Origin: JBCCCJ01 sp039029315
GTDB taxonomy: Bacteria > Bacteroidota > Bacteroidia > J057
DNA length: 64,000 nucleotides
Direction of reading: 5' to 3'
NCBI GenBank assembly: GCA_039029315.1
Contig: JBCCGK010000011.1
Coordinates: forward strand, 62,001-126,000
The notes beneath the pieces were generated by a model. The model had not been told where the DNA came from. It did no database searches and saw only the letters and a list, made by a program, of their open reading frames with translations. Both the position numbers and the translations under genes were made by a program. Numbering within the stretch: the first letter of the stretch is position 1; each line of letters begins with the position of its first letter. This document shows, piece by piece, positions 1-9,384 of the stretch.

Positions 1-1154
1 GCCTGGAAGACAATACAATCATCATCTATTATTCAGATCATGGAGCGGGGATTCCGCGGCACAAACGATGGTTATATGACAGTGGCCTGAGAGTTCCACT
101 GATTGTCAAAGTGCCTGAAAAATATAAAGCATGGCTACCACACAAGCCTGGAACCAAGACTGATGAATTGGTTAGCTTCATTGATTTCCCCGCAACAGCC
201 TTGCATCTGGCAGGAATTTCCGTCCCAGACTATTTTCAGGGCCGGCCATTTTTGGGACAGAATTTGACGCCTCCCAGGAAATATATCTATGCGGGAAGAG
301 ACAGAATGGATGAGCGCTATGACATGCAACGGGCAGTTCGATCCAAACGCTATAAGTATATCTGCTATTATGAAGCCTACCAACCCTTTTGTCAGTATAT
401 GAATACCCCGGAAAAAGGAGCCATTATGCGTGCGATCAGACAGGCTGCTTTGGAAGGATCCTTGCCAGCGGCAGGTCAACACATCGTCGCACCGGTCAAA
501 CCTAGAGAAGAATTGTTTGATGTGGACAATGATCCATATGAACTCACTAATCTGGCTGCCCGACCAGAACACCAGACGCTCTTGCAAGAAATGCGGAGTG
601 CGCATGCTGTCTGGTCGGATCGAATCAAAGACACAGGCCTGATTCCAGAGACCATATTACGACAATGGGAAACAGAACAGGATGCCTCGATCTATGACAT
701 CATGCGCCGTCAGTCCATCCCTGTGGCTGAAATTCGGGAAACAGCAGTAGGGGAGAAGACCATCGATCAGCTTCAGAAGGCCCTCTCTCATTCAAATGAA
801 GCCGTGAGATATTGGGCAGCAATCAATCTGGGAAATCGGGCTTCAGAAGTGAACAATCTGGCAAGTCTGCATGCTGCGCTTCTGGATGATGTGCCTGTCG
901 TGCGAATCGCTGCTGCCAGAGCCTTGTGCAAGCTGGATACCCAAGAGGGCATTCCAGTATTAACACATGCACTTGCACATGAAGACTCCTGGGTGAGGTT
1001 GGCTGCTGCTCAAGTATTGGATGAGATTGGAGAACAGGCAAGAAGCGCCATTCCCGCTCTTCAATCTGTGATGGAGGATGACAACAAATATGTGGTTCGA
1101 GTGGCTAATCATGCCTTGAATCTGCTGTTGGGGACTGCAAATATTGTTCGGTAG
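1..1154 (+). CDS. Sulfatase (arylsulfatase A-like) with C-terminal HEAT repeats, 3' part
   Basis: The reading frame is open from base 3, so the gene begins left of the window; 383 residues are visible. The first residues carry the sulfatase signature YYSDHGAG (an Asp-His metal-ligand pair at visible residues 12-13) followed by a basic PRHKRW stretch, typical of the C-terminal part of the catalytic domain of the formylglycine sulfatase family. The domain runs to about residue 230. From about residue 250 to the end there are at least three alpha-helical repeats of about 30 residues (for example AVRYWAAINLG, VVRIAAARALCKL, WVRLAAAQVLDEIG) of HEAT/PBS-lyase type. Heparan N-sulfatase-like sulfatases of Bacteroidota and Planctomycetes often have this architecture. 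The active-site Cys/Ser motif lies outside the window, so catalysis is inferred. The last 50 bp overlap the convergent kinase gene. Confidence 0.88.
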   Translation, partial: LEDNTIIIYYSDHGAGIPRHKRWLYDSGLRVPLIVKVPEKYKAWLPHKPGTKTDELVSFIDFPATALHLAGISVPDYFQGRPFLGQNLTPPRKYIYAGRDRMDERYDMQRAVRSKRYKYICYYEAYQPFCQYMNTPEKGAIMRAIRQAALEGSLPAAGQHIVAPVKPREELFDVDNDPYELTNLAARPEHQTLLQEMRSAHAVWSDRIKDTGLIPETILRQWETEQDASIYDIMRRQSIPVAEIRETAVGEKTIDQLQKALSHSNEAVRYWAAINLGNRASEVNNLASLHAALLDDVPVVRIAAARALCKLDTQEGIPVLTHALAHEDSWVRLAAAQVLDEIGEQARSAIPALQSVMEDDNKYVVRVANHALNLLLGTANIVR

Positions 1155-3456
1155 GTTCCAGTGATTTGCTGATTGTAAAGAAAATGCTGCTTCCTTCTCC
1201 AGGGACAGATTGTACCCAGATTTTCCCTTGATGGAGGTCCGTGATTTTTCGACAGATCGCCAAGCCGATTCCTGATCCATCGTATCGCTCATTGGGATGA
1301 AGTTTTTGGAACAGCAAAAAAATTTTATCAAAATATTGTGAATCGATTCCGATGCCATTGTCCTTGACCTCAAACTTCCAGGAATCAATCAGTTCCGTTG
1401 CGTAGATAGACACAACGGGAGGCAAGGATACTTTACAAAACTTAATGGCATTGCTAATCAAATTCTGGAACACCTGCCGGATAAAGGTTCGGTCAGCAAC
1501 GATTTGGGAAGGAAGTTGATGAAAAAAAACCTGGGCATTTGCCTCAAGGATGGAGGAATCCAATTCCTTGACCAGATGGTGCAATTCCTGCTCCAGGTCT
1601 ATGGATTCAAATTGCCTTCTCTCAGTCTGAACCCGAGAATAGGACAATAAATCCTGGGTCAAACGATGTAAATTCGAGGAAGCACTGATAATGAATTGCA
1701 AGAATTCTTTCTCTCGTTCATCGATCTTGTCAGAAAGAGACTTCGCGAGCAATTGTCCAAAACTTACAATCGTTCGAATAGGAGCTTTAAGATCATGAGA
1801 AGCGAGATAGGCGAAGTTTTCGAGTTGTAGATTGGATTCGATATATTTCTTCAATTCCTTGTTTTTCTCATCCAAATCTATCAATTGTTGCTGGATCAAC
1901 TGTTCCTGGGATTTCTTTTCGGTGATATCTACCACTGATGCAATGGATTCTACATATTCATTTTTCTGATTAAATCGAGCCTGAATTTGGAGGAGAATAG
2001 ATCGAATCGTTTGGTCCTTTCGCACAATTCGCAATTCTATGGCAGCAGATTTGCGTTCCCCGCGCACCACTTCATCGATGAGAGAATTTGTGCGGTCAAG
2101 ATCTTCTGGGAAAATCAATTGGGAACAATGCATGGACTCCAATTCCTCCTTTGGATATCCCATAATGTCTCTTAGAGCGGGATTGGAAGAACTGATCCAG
2201 CCTAAATGATCTGAAGTGATGCCAATTGGGGTATGTTCGATGATCATTCGGTAGCGATCCTTGGTTTCTTGTAAGGCTTGTTCCGTTAGCTTTTTTTCAG
2301 TGATGTTGGTAGAGAGCCCCAATACCCCTACGATGGTCCCTTTTGCATCTCTGATTGGGGTTTTGATGGTTTCTACCCATACTTCCTCCCCATCTCGTTT
2401 GGTTACTTTTTCTTCTGGTATATGTTTGGTTAAGCCTTCTTGGAGAACTTGACGGTCATCCTGAACAAACCTTTTTGCCTCATCAGGATTCGCCAATAAT
2501 TGTTCAGACCGTTTCCCAATCACTTGCTCCTCCGGGGAATAGAAGGTATCCAGAAAAGGAGAATTGACAAATGCGAGCCGTCCTGATTGATCTTTGACAA
2601 AAATCATATGGGGATGGAGGTCCAGAATTTGCGTCAGGAATTGTTCATTCTTACGGATTCTATCTCTATAGGCATTTCGGTCGATGAGATAATATCTGAT
2701 GGTCAGGACAATCACCACCAGGAGGGTAACTGTGAGGAGAAGATCAATCCAAAAAGGATCAGTAATTGGCGCAGAAGGATGAAAATATTCCAGGTACTTA
2801 TAGATGACCATTGAGGCGATGGCCAGGACAATGTTCAGAAAATTGATCCGGGCATCTGTATTGGAATATGCAACCCCGAGGAAGATGGCAATGATCCCCA
2901 ACTGACTTCCATTCAGGGGAATAAACATGATGGGCGAAAATGCTACCAGGGAGTAAAATGCACAAATGATGATCATCAATGCGAGATTTAACCTGCCAAC
3001 ACCGATCAAAATAATAATCCCGAGCAAGACAAACTCATCTACAATTAGTTGGATGATTTGAAAATGTGACAAAAAGAGAGAAGCATAGATGATCATGGGG
3101 AGAAGCATAAACACAATCATCATGGCAAGCCGTTGCAGAAAAGCAGATTTTGCAACTTCTACGGTACCTGATTCCCGATAGATCGGCAGGGAAGAAGGAG
3201 TAACCACTTGATCATCCAAAATAAACGGACTGCTGATCCTCAGGATCGCGAGACCGCCAGCTATCACCAGGACACTTCGGAAGACAGGAAGCTGAATATC
3301 CCACCATCCCGCCTGAACAAGAAGAGATAGGCCTAATCCCAGAAGAACAAACAATATCATGGAGCCGATCTCCAGCCTGGCAAACATCAGGATTTTTGGA
3401 TTACGCAGGAATGCAGGAGGGATGAACCAATCAATTACTTTCACGAAGTGTTTCAT
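1105..3456 (-). CDS. Membrane-bound PAS-PAS sensor histidine kinase
   Basis: This 783-residue sensor begins with about seven hydrophobic segments (residues 26-255), a membrane sensing module. Two PAS domains follow (about 270-395 and 398-520); each ends in the PAC-like pattern VxDITEKK or TNITEKK. A short coiled coil leads to a HisKA domain with the phosphoacceptor in ASHDLKAPIRT (His554). The ATPase domain shows the N box (NLISNAIKF), G1 box (VKDNGIGID), F box and G2 box (GSGIGLAICRKI). It most resembles bacteriophytochrome/PAS-type kinases that lack a fused receiver. No response regulator lies beside it, so its partner is elsewhere. It diverges from the acyl-CoA synthetase gene across 175 bp and runs into the sulfatase gene with a 50-bp convergent overlap. 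The signal is unknown. Confidence 0.9.
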   Translation of the reverse strand: MKHFVKVIDWFIPPAFLRNPKILMFARLEIGSMILFVLLGLGLSLLVQAGWWDIQLPVFRSVLVIAGGLAILRISSPFILDDQVVTPSSLPIYRESGTVEVAKSAFLQRLAMMIVFMLLPMIIYASLFLSHFQIIQLIVDEFVLLGIIILIGVGRLNLALMIIICAFYSLVAFSPIMFIPLNGSQLGIIAIFLGVAYSNTDARINFLNIVLAIASMVIYKYLEYFHPSAPITDPFWIDLLLTVTLLVVIVLTIRYYLIDRNAYRDRIRKNEQFLTQILDLHPHMIFVKDQSGRLAFVNSPFLDTFYSPEEQVIGKRSEQLLANPDEAKRFVQDDRQVLQEGLTKHIPEEKVTKRDGEEVWVETIKTPIRDAKGTIVGVLGLSTNITEKKLTEQALQETKDRYRMIIEHTPIGITSDHLGWISSSNPALRDIMGYPKEELESMHCSQLIFPEDLDRTNSLIDEVVRGERKSAAIELRIVRKDQTIRSILLQIQARFNQKNEYVESIASVVDITEKKSQEQLIQQQLIDLDEKNKELKKYIESNLQLENFAYLASHDLKAPIRTIVSFGQLLAKSLSDKIDEREKEFLQFIISASSNLHRLTQDLLSYSRVQTERRQFESIDLEQELHHLVKELDSSILEANAQVFFHQLPSQIVADRTFIRQVFQNLISNAIKFCKVSLPPVVSIYATELIDSWKFEVKDNGIGIDSQYFDKIFLLFQKLHPNERYDGSGIGLAICRKITDLHQGKIWVQSVPGEGSSIFFTISKSLEPTEQYLQSPTADSRHD

Positions 3457-3631
3457 TCACGCATTCAAATTGGTTGAGGATTGATTCGGTGAAGTAAAAA
3501 GAAAAGTACCAGTAGTTAAAATACACACAAAACCCTTATTTCAAAATATTTGCCTATTTTTCAGCTGAAGTTTATCAATGCCTTCATCATGAGAAGGAAA
3601 TAATCCTAACTGTACCAACAACATACTCGCA

Positions 3632-5317
3632 ATGTCTCAGCTACATCAAGATTTAAAATCCCAATTAGAATATTTTTATCATTGGGAGAAGACTACTCCT
3701 GACAACATATTTTTGAAACAACCCTTTGGGGATACATGGAAGACCCTGACATTTGCTCAAGCGGGGGAGCAGGCCAGACGGATTGCCACAGCGCTCCAGG
3801 GATTGGGCCTAAATAAGGGAGATCATGTGGCTTTGATATCCAAGAATTGTTATCATTGGGTGATTGCTGATGTGGCCATAATGATGGCGGGAATGGTGTC
3901 TACTCCCTTCTATGCCAATCTCTCCACGGAACAATTGCAGGAAGTCATTGACAAAAGTGATGCAAAAGCTATCATTGTTGGGAAGCTGGATGCCTGGGAT
4001 GGGATTGATGCCGGGATTGCTGAAGACATGCCGATCATCAGATTCCCGCACTATCCCGGGAATGCCAAGGTCACTAGAGGACATGATTGGGATGATCTTC
4101 TCACAGCCAATGAACCATTGACCGGCATGCCTTTGCCAGACCTCAAGGAGACCTGGACCATCCTCTTTACTTCTGGAACTACCGGTAGCCCAAAGGGGGT
4201 TGTGCATGATTATGAGAATGCAGCCTTGATCCTGAGAGGGGAAGTGATCAACAATACCCTCAAAACACTGACTACGGAAGATCCTACTTTTTTCTCCTTT
4301 CTTCCATTGAACCATATCGCCGAACGGACAGCTGTTGAGATCGGGGCATTTTTGTCAGGAGGGTCCATTTCTTTTGCCGAATCCCTGGACACATTTGCCA
4401 AGAATCTACAGGATACACAACCAACCCTCTTTTTTGCTGTTCCGAGAATCTGGACCAAATTCAATCTGGCGGTTTTGGCTAAAATGCCTCAAAAGCGCCT
4501 GAATTTGCTTCTGAAGATTCCAATCATTTCTTCCCTCATCAAGAAAAAAATCAAACATAGCCTGGGACTGTCGCGAGCCAATCTGATCATGACCGGCGCC
4601 TCCATCACGCCAGAAAGTCTGAAGCAGTGGTATCGGAAACTCGATATCAATCTTCGTGAGGTATACGGGATGACAGAAAACTTTGGCGGATTTACCTTGA
4701 TGCCGGAATTTGGGCACAAACCACATACTGTTGGCAAACCTTTCGATTTTTGTGAAGGAAAAATTCACCCGGATACGGGGGAAATTCTCATGAATGTGCC
4801 CTGGATGATGAAAGGCTATTACAAAGAGCCTGAATTGACAGCCAAGGTCCTGGTGGACGGCTGGTTACATACCGGAGACAAAGGAGCCAAGGATGAAGAT
4901 GGGTATTTCAAAATCATTGGACGGGTCAAAGATGCCTTCAAAACCAGCAAAGGCAAATTCATTGTGCCAACGATTCTGGAAGATAAGTTCAGCGACAATG
5001 AGCTGATTGAGCAGATCTGCGTGGCGGGTCTGGGAATTCCGCAGCCGATCGCGCTGGTGAACCTCTCCGAAATTGGACTGGCTTGCCCAAAGGAAGAAGT
5101 CGAGCAAAGACTTGCTTCTGAACTCACCACTATCAACAAAAGCTTACATGGGCATGAAGTGATTTCCAGCATTGTGATCATGAAAGAAGTCTGGTCGCCA
5201 GATAACCAACTCTTGACGCCTACCCTGAAAGTACGTAGAGGAGCCTTGGATGAGCGCTATATGAGTCAGTATCTCTCCTGGCACGAAGACACTGAGAGCA
5301 TTATCTGGGTGGATTAG
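3632..5317 (+). CDS. AMP-dependent long-chain acyl-CoA synthetase family protein
   Basis: This 561-residue protein of the ANL adenylating superfamily probably activates a fatty acid with ATP and CoA. The P-loop-like motif ILFTSGTTGSPKG is near residues 177-189, the adenine-binding motif YGMTENFGG near 347, and the TGD motif in GWLHTGDKG near 409, followed by IIGRVKDAFKTSKGKF, which carries the hinge and C-terminal lysine region. The N-terminal 50 residues are the usual FadD15-like start. The ATG at 3632 has an A-rich leader and no good Shine-Dalgarno sequence, as is normal in this phylum. Length is slightly below the roughly 590-600 usual for the FadD15 subgroup. The gene stands alone, divergent from the PAS kinase. 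Chain-length preference cannot be read from the sequence. Confidence 0.9.
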   Translation: MSQLHQDLKSQLEYFYHWEKTTPDNIFLKQPFGDTWKTLTFAQAGEQARRIATALQGLGLNKGDHVALISKNCYHWVIADVAIMMAGMVSTPFYANLSTEQLQEVIDKSDAKAIIVGKLDAWDGIDAGIAEDMPIIRFPHYPGNAKVTRGHDWDDLLTANEPLTGMPLPDLKETWTILFTSGTTGSPKGVVHDYENAALILRGEVINNTLKTLTTEDPTFFSFLPLNHIAERTAVEIGAFLSGGSISFAESLDTFAKNLQDTQPTLFFAVPRIWTKFNLAVLAKMPQKRLNLLLKIPIISSLIKKKIKHSLGLSRANLIMTGASITPESLKQWYRKLDINLREVYGMTENFGGFTLMPEFGHKPHTVGKPFDFCEGKIHPDTGEILMNVPWMMKGYYKEPELTAKVLVDGWLHTGDKGAKDEDGYFKIIGRVKDAFKTSKGKFIVPTILEDKFSDNELIEQICVAGLGIPQPIALVNLSEIGLACPKEEVEQRLASELTTINKSLHGHEVISSIVIMKEVWSPDNQLLTPTLKVRRGALDERYMSQYLSWHEDTESIIWVD

Positions 5318-5701
5318 CCTGGTGAGGTGGAAGTGAACTCCAAGGTCTAATCGCAAACTAATGGACCTTGTCCATCCAAACCTTAAGTGCCTCTACATTA
5401 GAAGTCAAGGACAGGTTAGGATGATAGATAGGAGGCTGTGTATGTAACCTTTTGCATATACACTCCCCCTAATTGTATGCAGAATTGATGTGTCAGCTAC
5501 TCTTCCAATCAGTGGGACACAAGCGAGAGGGGTTGGGCAGAAGGTGTTTCCAGAGAGAATTATTCATGGGACCTTGTATGAGGTAGTAGAAGTGATCTTT
5601 TATGAGGCTGAGCTTCTCTTTTATCGCGCCGTTTAGCTTCATCCTTATTCTAGTTCTGTTATTCGAACCAAGGATCATTTTGAAGGATTCTTTGAATCAA
5701 G
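5318..5701. other. Intergenic stretch without a recognised gene
   Basis: These 384 bp separate two convergent genes. I see no tRNA, strong hairpin with T-run, or repeat. A minus-strand frame of 61 codons (5493-5678) has no recognisable protein character. A plus-strand frame over roughly 5490-5634 without an ATG is equally weak. Confidence 0.4.
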
Positions 5702-7135
5702 TCACTGGTTTATCCTCATGGATAAGCCAACATTCAGGGAGATGTTTCTTTCCAAAGATTCATTTCCCATGACCCAGCCTGCTGACTTTGCTTCTATTTC
5801 GGTATAGGGGAAGAGTGTTCCACACTGATAAGCCGCACGCAGCCCCAACAACCCACCCAAACGTCCTTTGGAAGTCATAAATGAGTGCTCCTCAGGTTGC
5901 GCCCATATGATTGTTCTCCCGCTGAACAGCAAGCGTCCACCCCAAAAGGACTTGTCAATGATAGCTCCTTCGAGCCCCCAGAAAGAGTGATTGAGGTTGT
6001 TGTAGTTGTGAATGGTCAACATCAGATTGCTGGAAGGGCTTTGAAGGAATACATCCAGACTGATGTCATTGCCAAAAGAAGTCAAGACATGCCTAACAGC
6101 AAAACTGCCATAATAGTCTTTCTCCCCCTTGATGGGTAATTTAATTTTGGGAAAACCAAATAAATGCGGCGACAAGATATTGAGCCACTGCAAATTACCT
6201 TGCTTTTGCAAATAAGTTCTGGCATCATCGCTCAGTTCTGAAGGTTTGATATATCGGTTTATCCCAATTCCAGAGGGATGAATACCTCTCTCTTCATAGG
6301 CTTTTTGTGGATGAAATAAAGCATCAACCCAGGCTGTAAAATCTGGTCCTGTAAAATCTCTTTGTGAAATATCTGTGCCTTCTTTTGCTGTGGTTTCCTC
6401 TATCAGCTCATCAAAAAAAACTCCTCGACCTGATTGATTCACATACAGGATATTCGTCATCGCACTCAGCCAGTACAAAGGAATGTGTGGTAACTCCTGA
6501 TTGTAGAAAAAATTATGTTTCTGGAGTGTTTGCGTTTGATGATATTCTCCTTCAATTCCGGCAGCCATCGACCTGATAAAATCTGCTGTATGATGATCTG
6601 ACAGTCGGATCAAATCCTCATCTTTTACCTTCCTGACTGAAACAGTGATCGCTCCAAACGGGAAGGTGTTCATATCATTGAAACTATTGATCTGCCTACG
6701 AGTCAATACTGCTCGATGATATTCTTCATGAAGCCATCCATTGCCAAAGGGCAAATAAGTCGAAAACACCACAAATCCTGCGGCAATTGAATTGGTAAAC
6801 AGAATCTGTAGGAACTCACTTTTCGTATTGATCAGTTTCTTAATCCCATAATGTGCTGATGCATAGAAGCTGTTCGACATATGAAGGGATTGCTGCATGC
6901 TGGGATTGGCATAGCCACTGAGGGCATTTCCGGTGGTTCGAGCGGCATGACTCTGATATGGAATGTCTACCAAAGGAAAGTCCAGATAAAGGGCAATGGT
7001 ATCCCTATAATCCTGAGCAGGGAGCTGCGCCAAAGTGCTCAGACTGAGAAAGAAGACAGAGGTGATTGTTAGCTTCATTAGCCAGATATATTGGTGCCTG
7101 GAACTAGGAAGTAAATTTCCTCCCATTTCCCTCAT
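5702..7135 (-). CDS. Exported protein of unknown family with an HExxH motif
   Basis: I do not recognise the family. Two starts are possible. The ATG at 7135 overlaps the stop codon of the upstream rhomboid gene as ATGA and has AAGGAGG before it. The ATG at 7078 begins a clean signal peptide (MKLTITSVFFLSLSTLAQ). The mature protein carries GWLHEEYHRAVL, an exact HExxH zinc-protease signature (residues 136-140 counted from 7135). A later acidic motif, AAGIEGEYH, could supply a third metal ligand. A hydrophobic stretch precedes the motif. The C-terminal third alternates hydrophobic and polar residues and ends in LNVGLSMRINQ, like an outer-membrane barrel strand. A metallopeptidase-like or membrane-associated role is inference only. 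Tight coupling to a rhomboid protease gene suggests a shared membrane or envelope function. Confidence 0.7.
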   Translation of the reverse strand: MREMGGNLLPSSRHQYIWLMKLTITSVFFLSLSTLAQLPAQDYRDTIALYLDFPLVDIPYQSHAARTTGNALSGYANPSMQQSLHMSNSFYASAHYGIKKLINTKSEFLQILFTNSIAAGFVVFSTYLPFGNGWLHEEYHRAVLTRRQINSFNDMNTFPFGAITVSVRKVKDEDLIRLSDHHTADFIRSMAAGIEGEYHQTQTLQKHNFFYNQELPHIPLYWLSAMTNILYVNQSGRGVFFDELIEETTAKEGTDISQRDFTGPDFTAWVDALFHPQKAYEERGIHPSGIGINRYIKPSELSDDARTYLQKQGNLQWLNILSPHLFGFPKIKLPIKGEKDYYGSFAVRHVLTSFGNDISLDVFLQSPSSNLMLTIHNYNNLNHSFWGLEGAIIDKSFWGGRLLFSGRTIIWAQPEEHSFMTSKGRLGGLLGLRAAYQCGTLFPYTEIEAKSAGWVMGNESLERNISLNVGLSMRINQ

Positions 7136-7719
7136 CCCCGCTTATATCCTCCTTGAAGGAAGAATCCAAATCCTGCTCCAAGCACCCCTCCAATAATATG
7201 GGCAAATTGGGAGATTTGGTCTGCCGCGAAAGACTGTTGTATTTCTTTGCCCAAATAGAGGATGACCACCAGGACAAAGGTCAAGGGAATCCCACTCTCA
7301 GTACTGGTAAATGAACTGAGCAAGATCAACATAAAGACAATGCCACTGGCTCCCAATAGGGCACTATCAAACAGAAGGATTTGCAAAATCCCTGTAACCA
7401 ATGCCGTTACCACAATCATCAGGAGAAGATTTTTGGAGCCATACTTTTCTTCCAAAATGGGGCCTAGCAGGAGAATGAAAGAAAAATTGCCTACCAAATG
7501 CCCCCATCCATCCCAACCACTTCCATCTGCCAGCGGTTGGCCGTGACCGATCACGTGGGTGAATAGCTGAAGATAGGAAACGGCAGCCTTGGGATCAAAA
7601 TCAGGAAATACCATAAAATAGGGCATGATGTTGAGCCCCAAATATTGCTGAATGACCAGGACGACCGTACAGATGAGTGTAAAGGTCAGAATGACAGGAG
7701 AGTTATATCGGATACCCAT
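7132..7719 (-). CDS. Rhomboid family intramembrane serine protease
   Basis: This is a polytopic membrane protein of 195 residues from the ATG at 7719. The frame is open further upstream to 7875, but that extension looks non-coding, and the N-terminus MGIRYNSPVILTF is the usual start in Bacteroidota rhomboids. The catalytic serine lies in GASGIVF (Ser125) and the catalytic histidine in AHIIGG (His174). The oxyanion-helix motif HLVGN (His74, Asn78) and ILEEKYG are also present. Six transmembrane segments are expected. Rhomboids cleave single-pass membrane proteins within the bilayer; the substrate is unknown. Its TGA stop overlaps a possible ATG of the downstream HExxH gene, which suggests translational coupling. 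Confidence 0.87.
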   Translation of the reverse strand: MGIRYNSPVILTFTLICTVVLVIQQYLGLNIMPYFMVFPDFDPKAAVSYLQLFTHVIGHGQPLADGSGWDGWGHLVGNFSFILLLGPILEEKYGSKNLLLMIVVTALVTGILQILLFDSALLGASGIVFMLILLSSFTSTESGIPLTFVLVVILYLGKEIQQSFAADQISQFAHIIGGVLGAGFGFFLQGGYKRG

Positions 7720-8187
7720 ATGATTTCCAAAATTAATGTTGGCGAAAAATAACCATTCTTTTTCAGAGTAGGAAGACAGAGCGAAGAAGGATAGGGGACA
7801 AGTAAGAGCGAATGTGAGAAAGCCTGTCTTATCAGGCGAATTTGTCCCTCTCATTTTCCTGGATAAAAGCCCCACAAACAGATCGCGGATTCTGTGGACA
7901 AATCAGAAATGCTTTGCAGACAAAAAGGCCAGATAAAGGGGAAAACCAATTGCCCTACCAATGGAAGAGGAAGGTGCAAATTTATTGTATATTTGCTCTA
8001 AGGAATGGAGACAAAATAAATCATCTATTCTGAATTGTGCTTTTGCTCTGACTCTGCGTTGCTCAACCCTCAATTAGCTACACTAAAATCGGGTTTCACG
8101 CCTTGATCCAGCACAAAATCACTGCTTCATTTTTTGATGATTTATGTCATCACCATTCCTACGCTGTAACCATCAACTGTCAACTCT
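7720..8187. other. Divergent intergenic region
   Basis: These 468 bp lie between the rhomboid gene and the DUF423 gene and should hold both promoters. The final 45 bp before the ATG at 8188 are C/A-rich and G-poor and include the short near-repeat CAACTGTCAACT. This resembles the G-poor leaders before 9385, 16050 and 56239. No RNA gene was recognised. Confidence 0.4.
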
Positions 8188-8559
8188 ATGCAGATTCATA
8201 AAATTGCCTATTTGTCAGGAAGCCTACTGGGATTGATAGCTGTGATTGCAGGGGCTTTGGGTGCGCATGGACTCAAGGGGCAGTTGTCGCCGGATTCGAT
8301 GGGAAGTTTTGAAACGGCTGTACGGTTCCAGATGTATCATGCACTTCTGCTGTTGATTGTCGGCTATTTTTTGGAAAAGAAGCCACACAAACTTGGGACG
8401 AGAAGCTTTTGGGCAATTCTGGTGGGAACCATTTTGTTTTCAGGCTCTATATATTTGCTTGTATTGACGCCACTGAGTTTGGGATTGGTCACGCCATTGG
8501 GAGGAAGTATTTTGATTTTTGGTTGGGCACTGATGGCATTTTGGCTGTATCAAAGCTGA
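8188..8559 (+). CDS. DUF423 family small membrane protein
   Basis: This 123-residue protein has four hydrophobic segments. The N-terminal signature AGALGAHGLKGQL and the following FETAVRFQMYHAL are characteristic of the DUF423 (YgdD/TMEM256-like) family. Length is normal for the family. The biochemical role of the family is not established. One base separates its TGA from the start of pnuC, so the two genes form an operon. Confidence 0.9.
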   Translation: MQIHKIAYLSGSLLGLIAVIAGALGAHGLKGQLSPDSMGSFETAVRFQMYHALLLLIVGYFLEKKPHKLGTRSFWAILVGTILFSGSIYLLVLTPLSLGLVTPLGGSILIFGWALMAFWLYQS

Positions 8560-8560
8560 T

Positions 8561-9169
8561 ATGAACAGTTGGATTATACTTGAGTGGATAGCGGTTGTAG
8601 CGGGCTTTGCGTGTGTCCTATTTGCGGCCCTGGAAAAAATCTGGACATGGCCATTAGGCATTATCAGTGTTGGAATATTTCTGGTAATTTTTTTTCATGC
8701 ACGGCTATATGCAGATATGACCCTTCAGGTGTTTTTTCTGGTATCTGGCTTTTATGGGTGGTACAACTGGAAGTATGGGGGCAAGGCAAAGGACGATTTG
8801 CCCATCACTGATAGCTCTCTTCAAGAGTGGGTTCTATATCTAGCTATTGGCTTCCTTTCTCTTCTGGGCATTGGGTATTTTTTTGATACCTATACCGATG
8901 CTGATCTCGCCTATTGGGATGCCTACACAACAGCATTTAGCTTGGTGGCACAAATTCTGATGGCACAAAAAAAATTAGTCAATTGGCTGCTCTGGATTGC
9001 TGTTGACCTGGTCGCCATTGGAATTTATTTCTACAAAGAACTCTATCCCACGACTATCTTGTACGTTGGGTATCTCATTCTGGCTATTTCAGGCTATTTG
9101 GTGTGGAGAAAACTGTATCGGGAACAAATGTCGGCCACACAACAGCCAGATCTGCAAGAGATGATGTAA
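8561..9169 (+). CDS. pnuC: Nicotinamide riboside transporter PnuC
   Basis: This 202-residue membrane protein has about seven transmembrane segments and moves nicotinamide riboside into the cell by facilitated diffusion for NAD salvage. Family features are FYGWYNWKYG in the first half and AQILMAQKKLVNWLLWIAVD in the second; the conserved Gln, Trp and Asn residues line the substrate site in characterised PnuC proteins. It starts one base after the DUF423 gene. No NadR kinase or thiamine kinase gene is adjacent. Some Bacteroidota PnuC-like proteins carry thiamine (PnuT) under a TPP riboswitch; I see no such riboswitch before the operon, so the nicotinamide riboside assignment is preferred. Confidence 0.9.
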   Translation: MNSWIILEWIAVVAGFACVLFAALEKIWTWPLGIISVGIFLVIFFHARLYADMTLQVFFLVSGFYGWYNWKYGGKAKDDLPITDSSLQEWVLYLAIGFLSLLGIGYFFDTYTDADLAYWDAYTTAFSLVAQILMAQKKLVNWLLWIAVDLVAIGIYFYKELYPTTILYVGYLILAISGYLVWRKLYREQMSATQQPDLQEMM

Positions 9170-9384
9170 TTGGTTATAGCCATCCTAATCAGGGAAAGAA
9201 GGAGAGAATGAGAGCAGAAAAGCCATACGCCTCTAACACATTTTTCGTCCTAGGAGTGGGCCCGGAAAATCTTGCAAACAAAAATTCAAAATAAATATGA
9301 CAAGAAGAATGAAAGAAGTGAGTTGAGGCCCACCTGTTTCATATATCTATCTGTCAACACCCTCACAAGCTAAACAACCACCTT

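Noticed and set aside
5493..5678. 61-codon minus-strand open frame in an intergenic gap
   Set aside because: Short, no recognisable protein features and no conserved-looking start context.
7720..7875. 52-residue N-terminal extension of the rhomboid
   Set aside because: The extension is not typical of the family, and the ATG at 7719 starts the usual N-terminus.
7720..8187. TPP riboswitch that would make pnuC a thiamine transporter gene
   Set aside because: No THI-box-like conserved segments could be found upstream of the DUF423-pnuC operon.
9103..9294. 63-codon frame overlapping the end of pnuC
   Set aside because: Out of frame with pnuC, no features, and mostly overlapping coding sequence.
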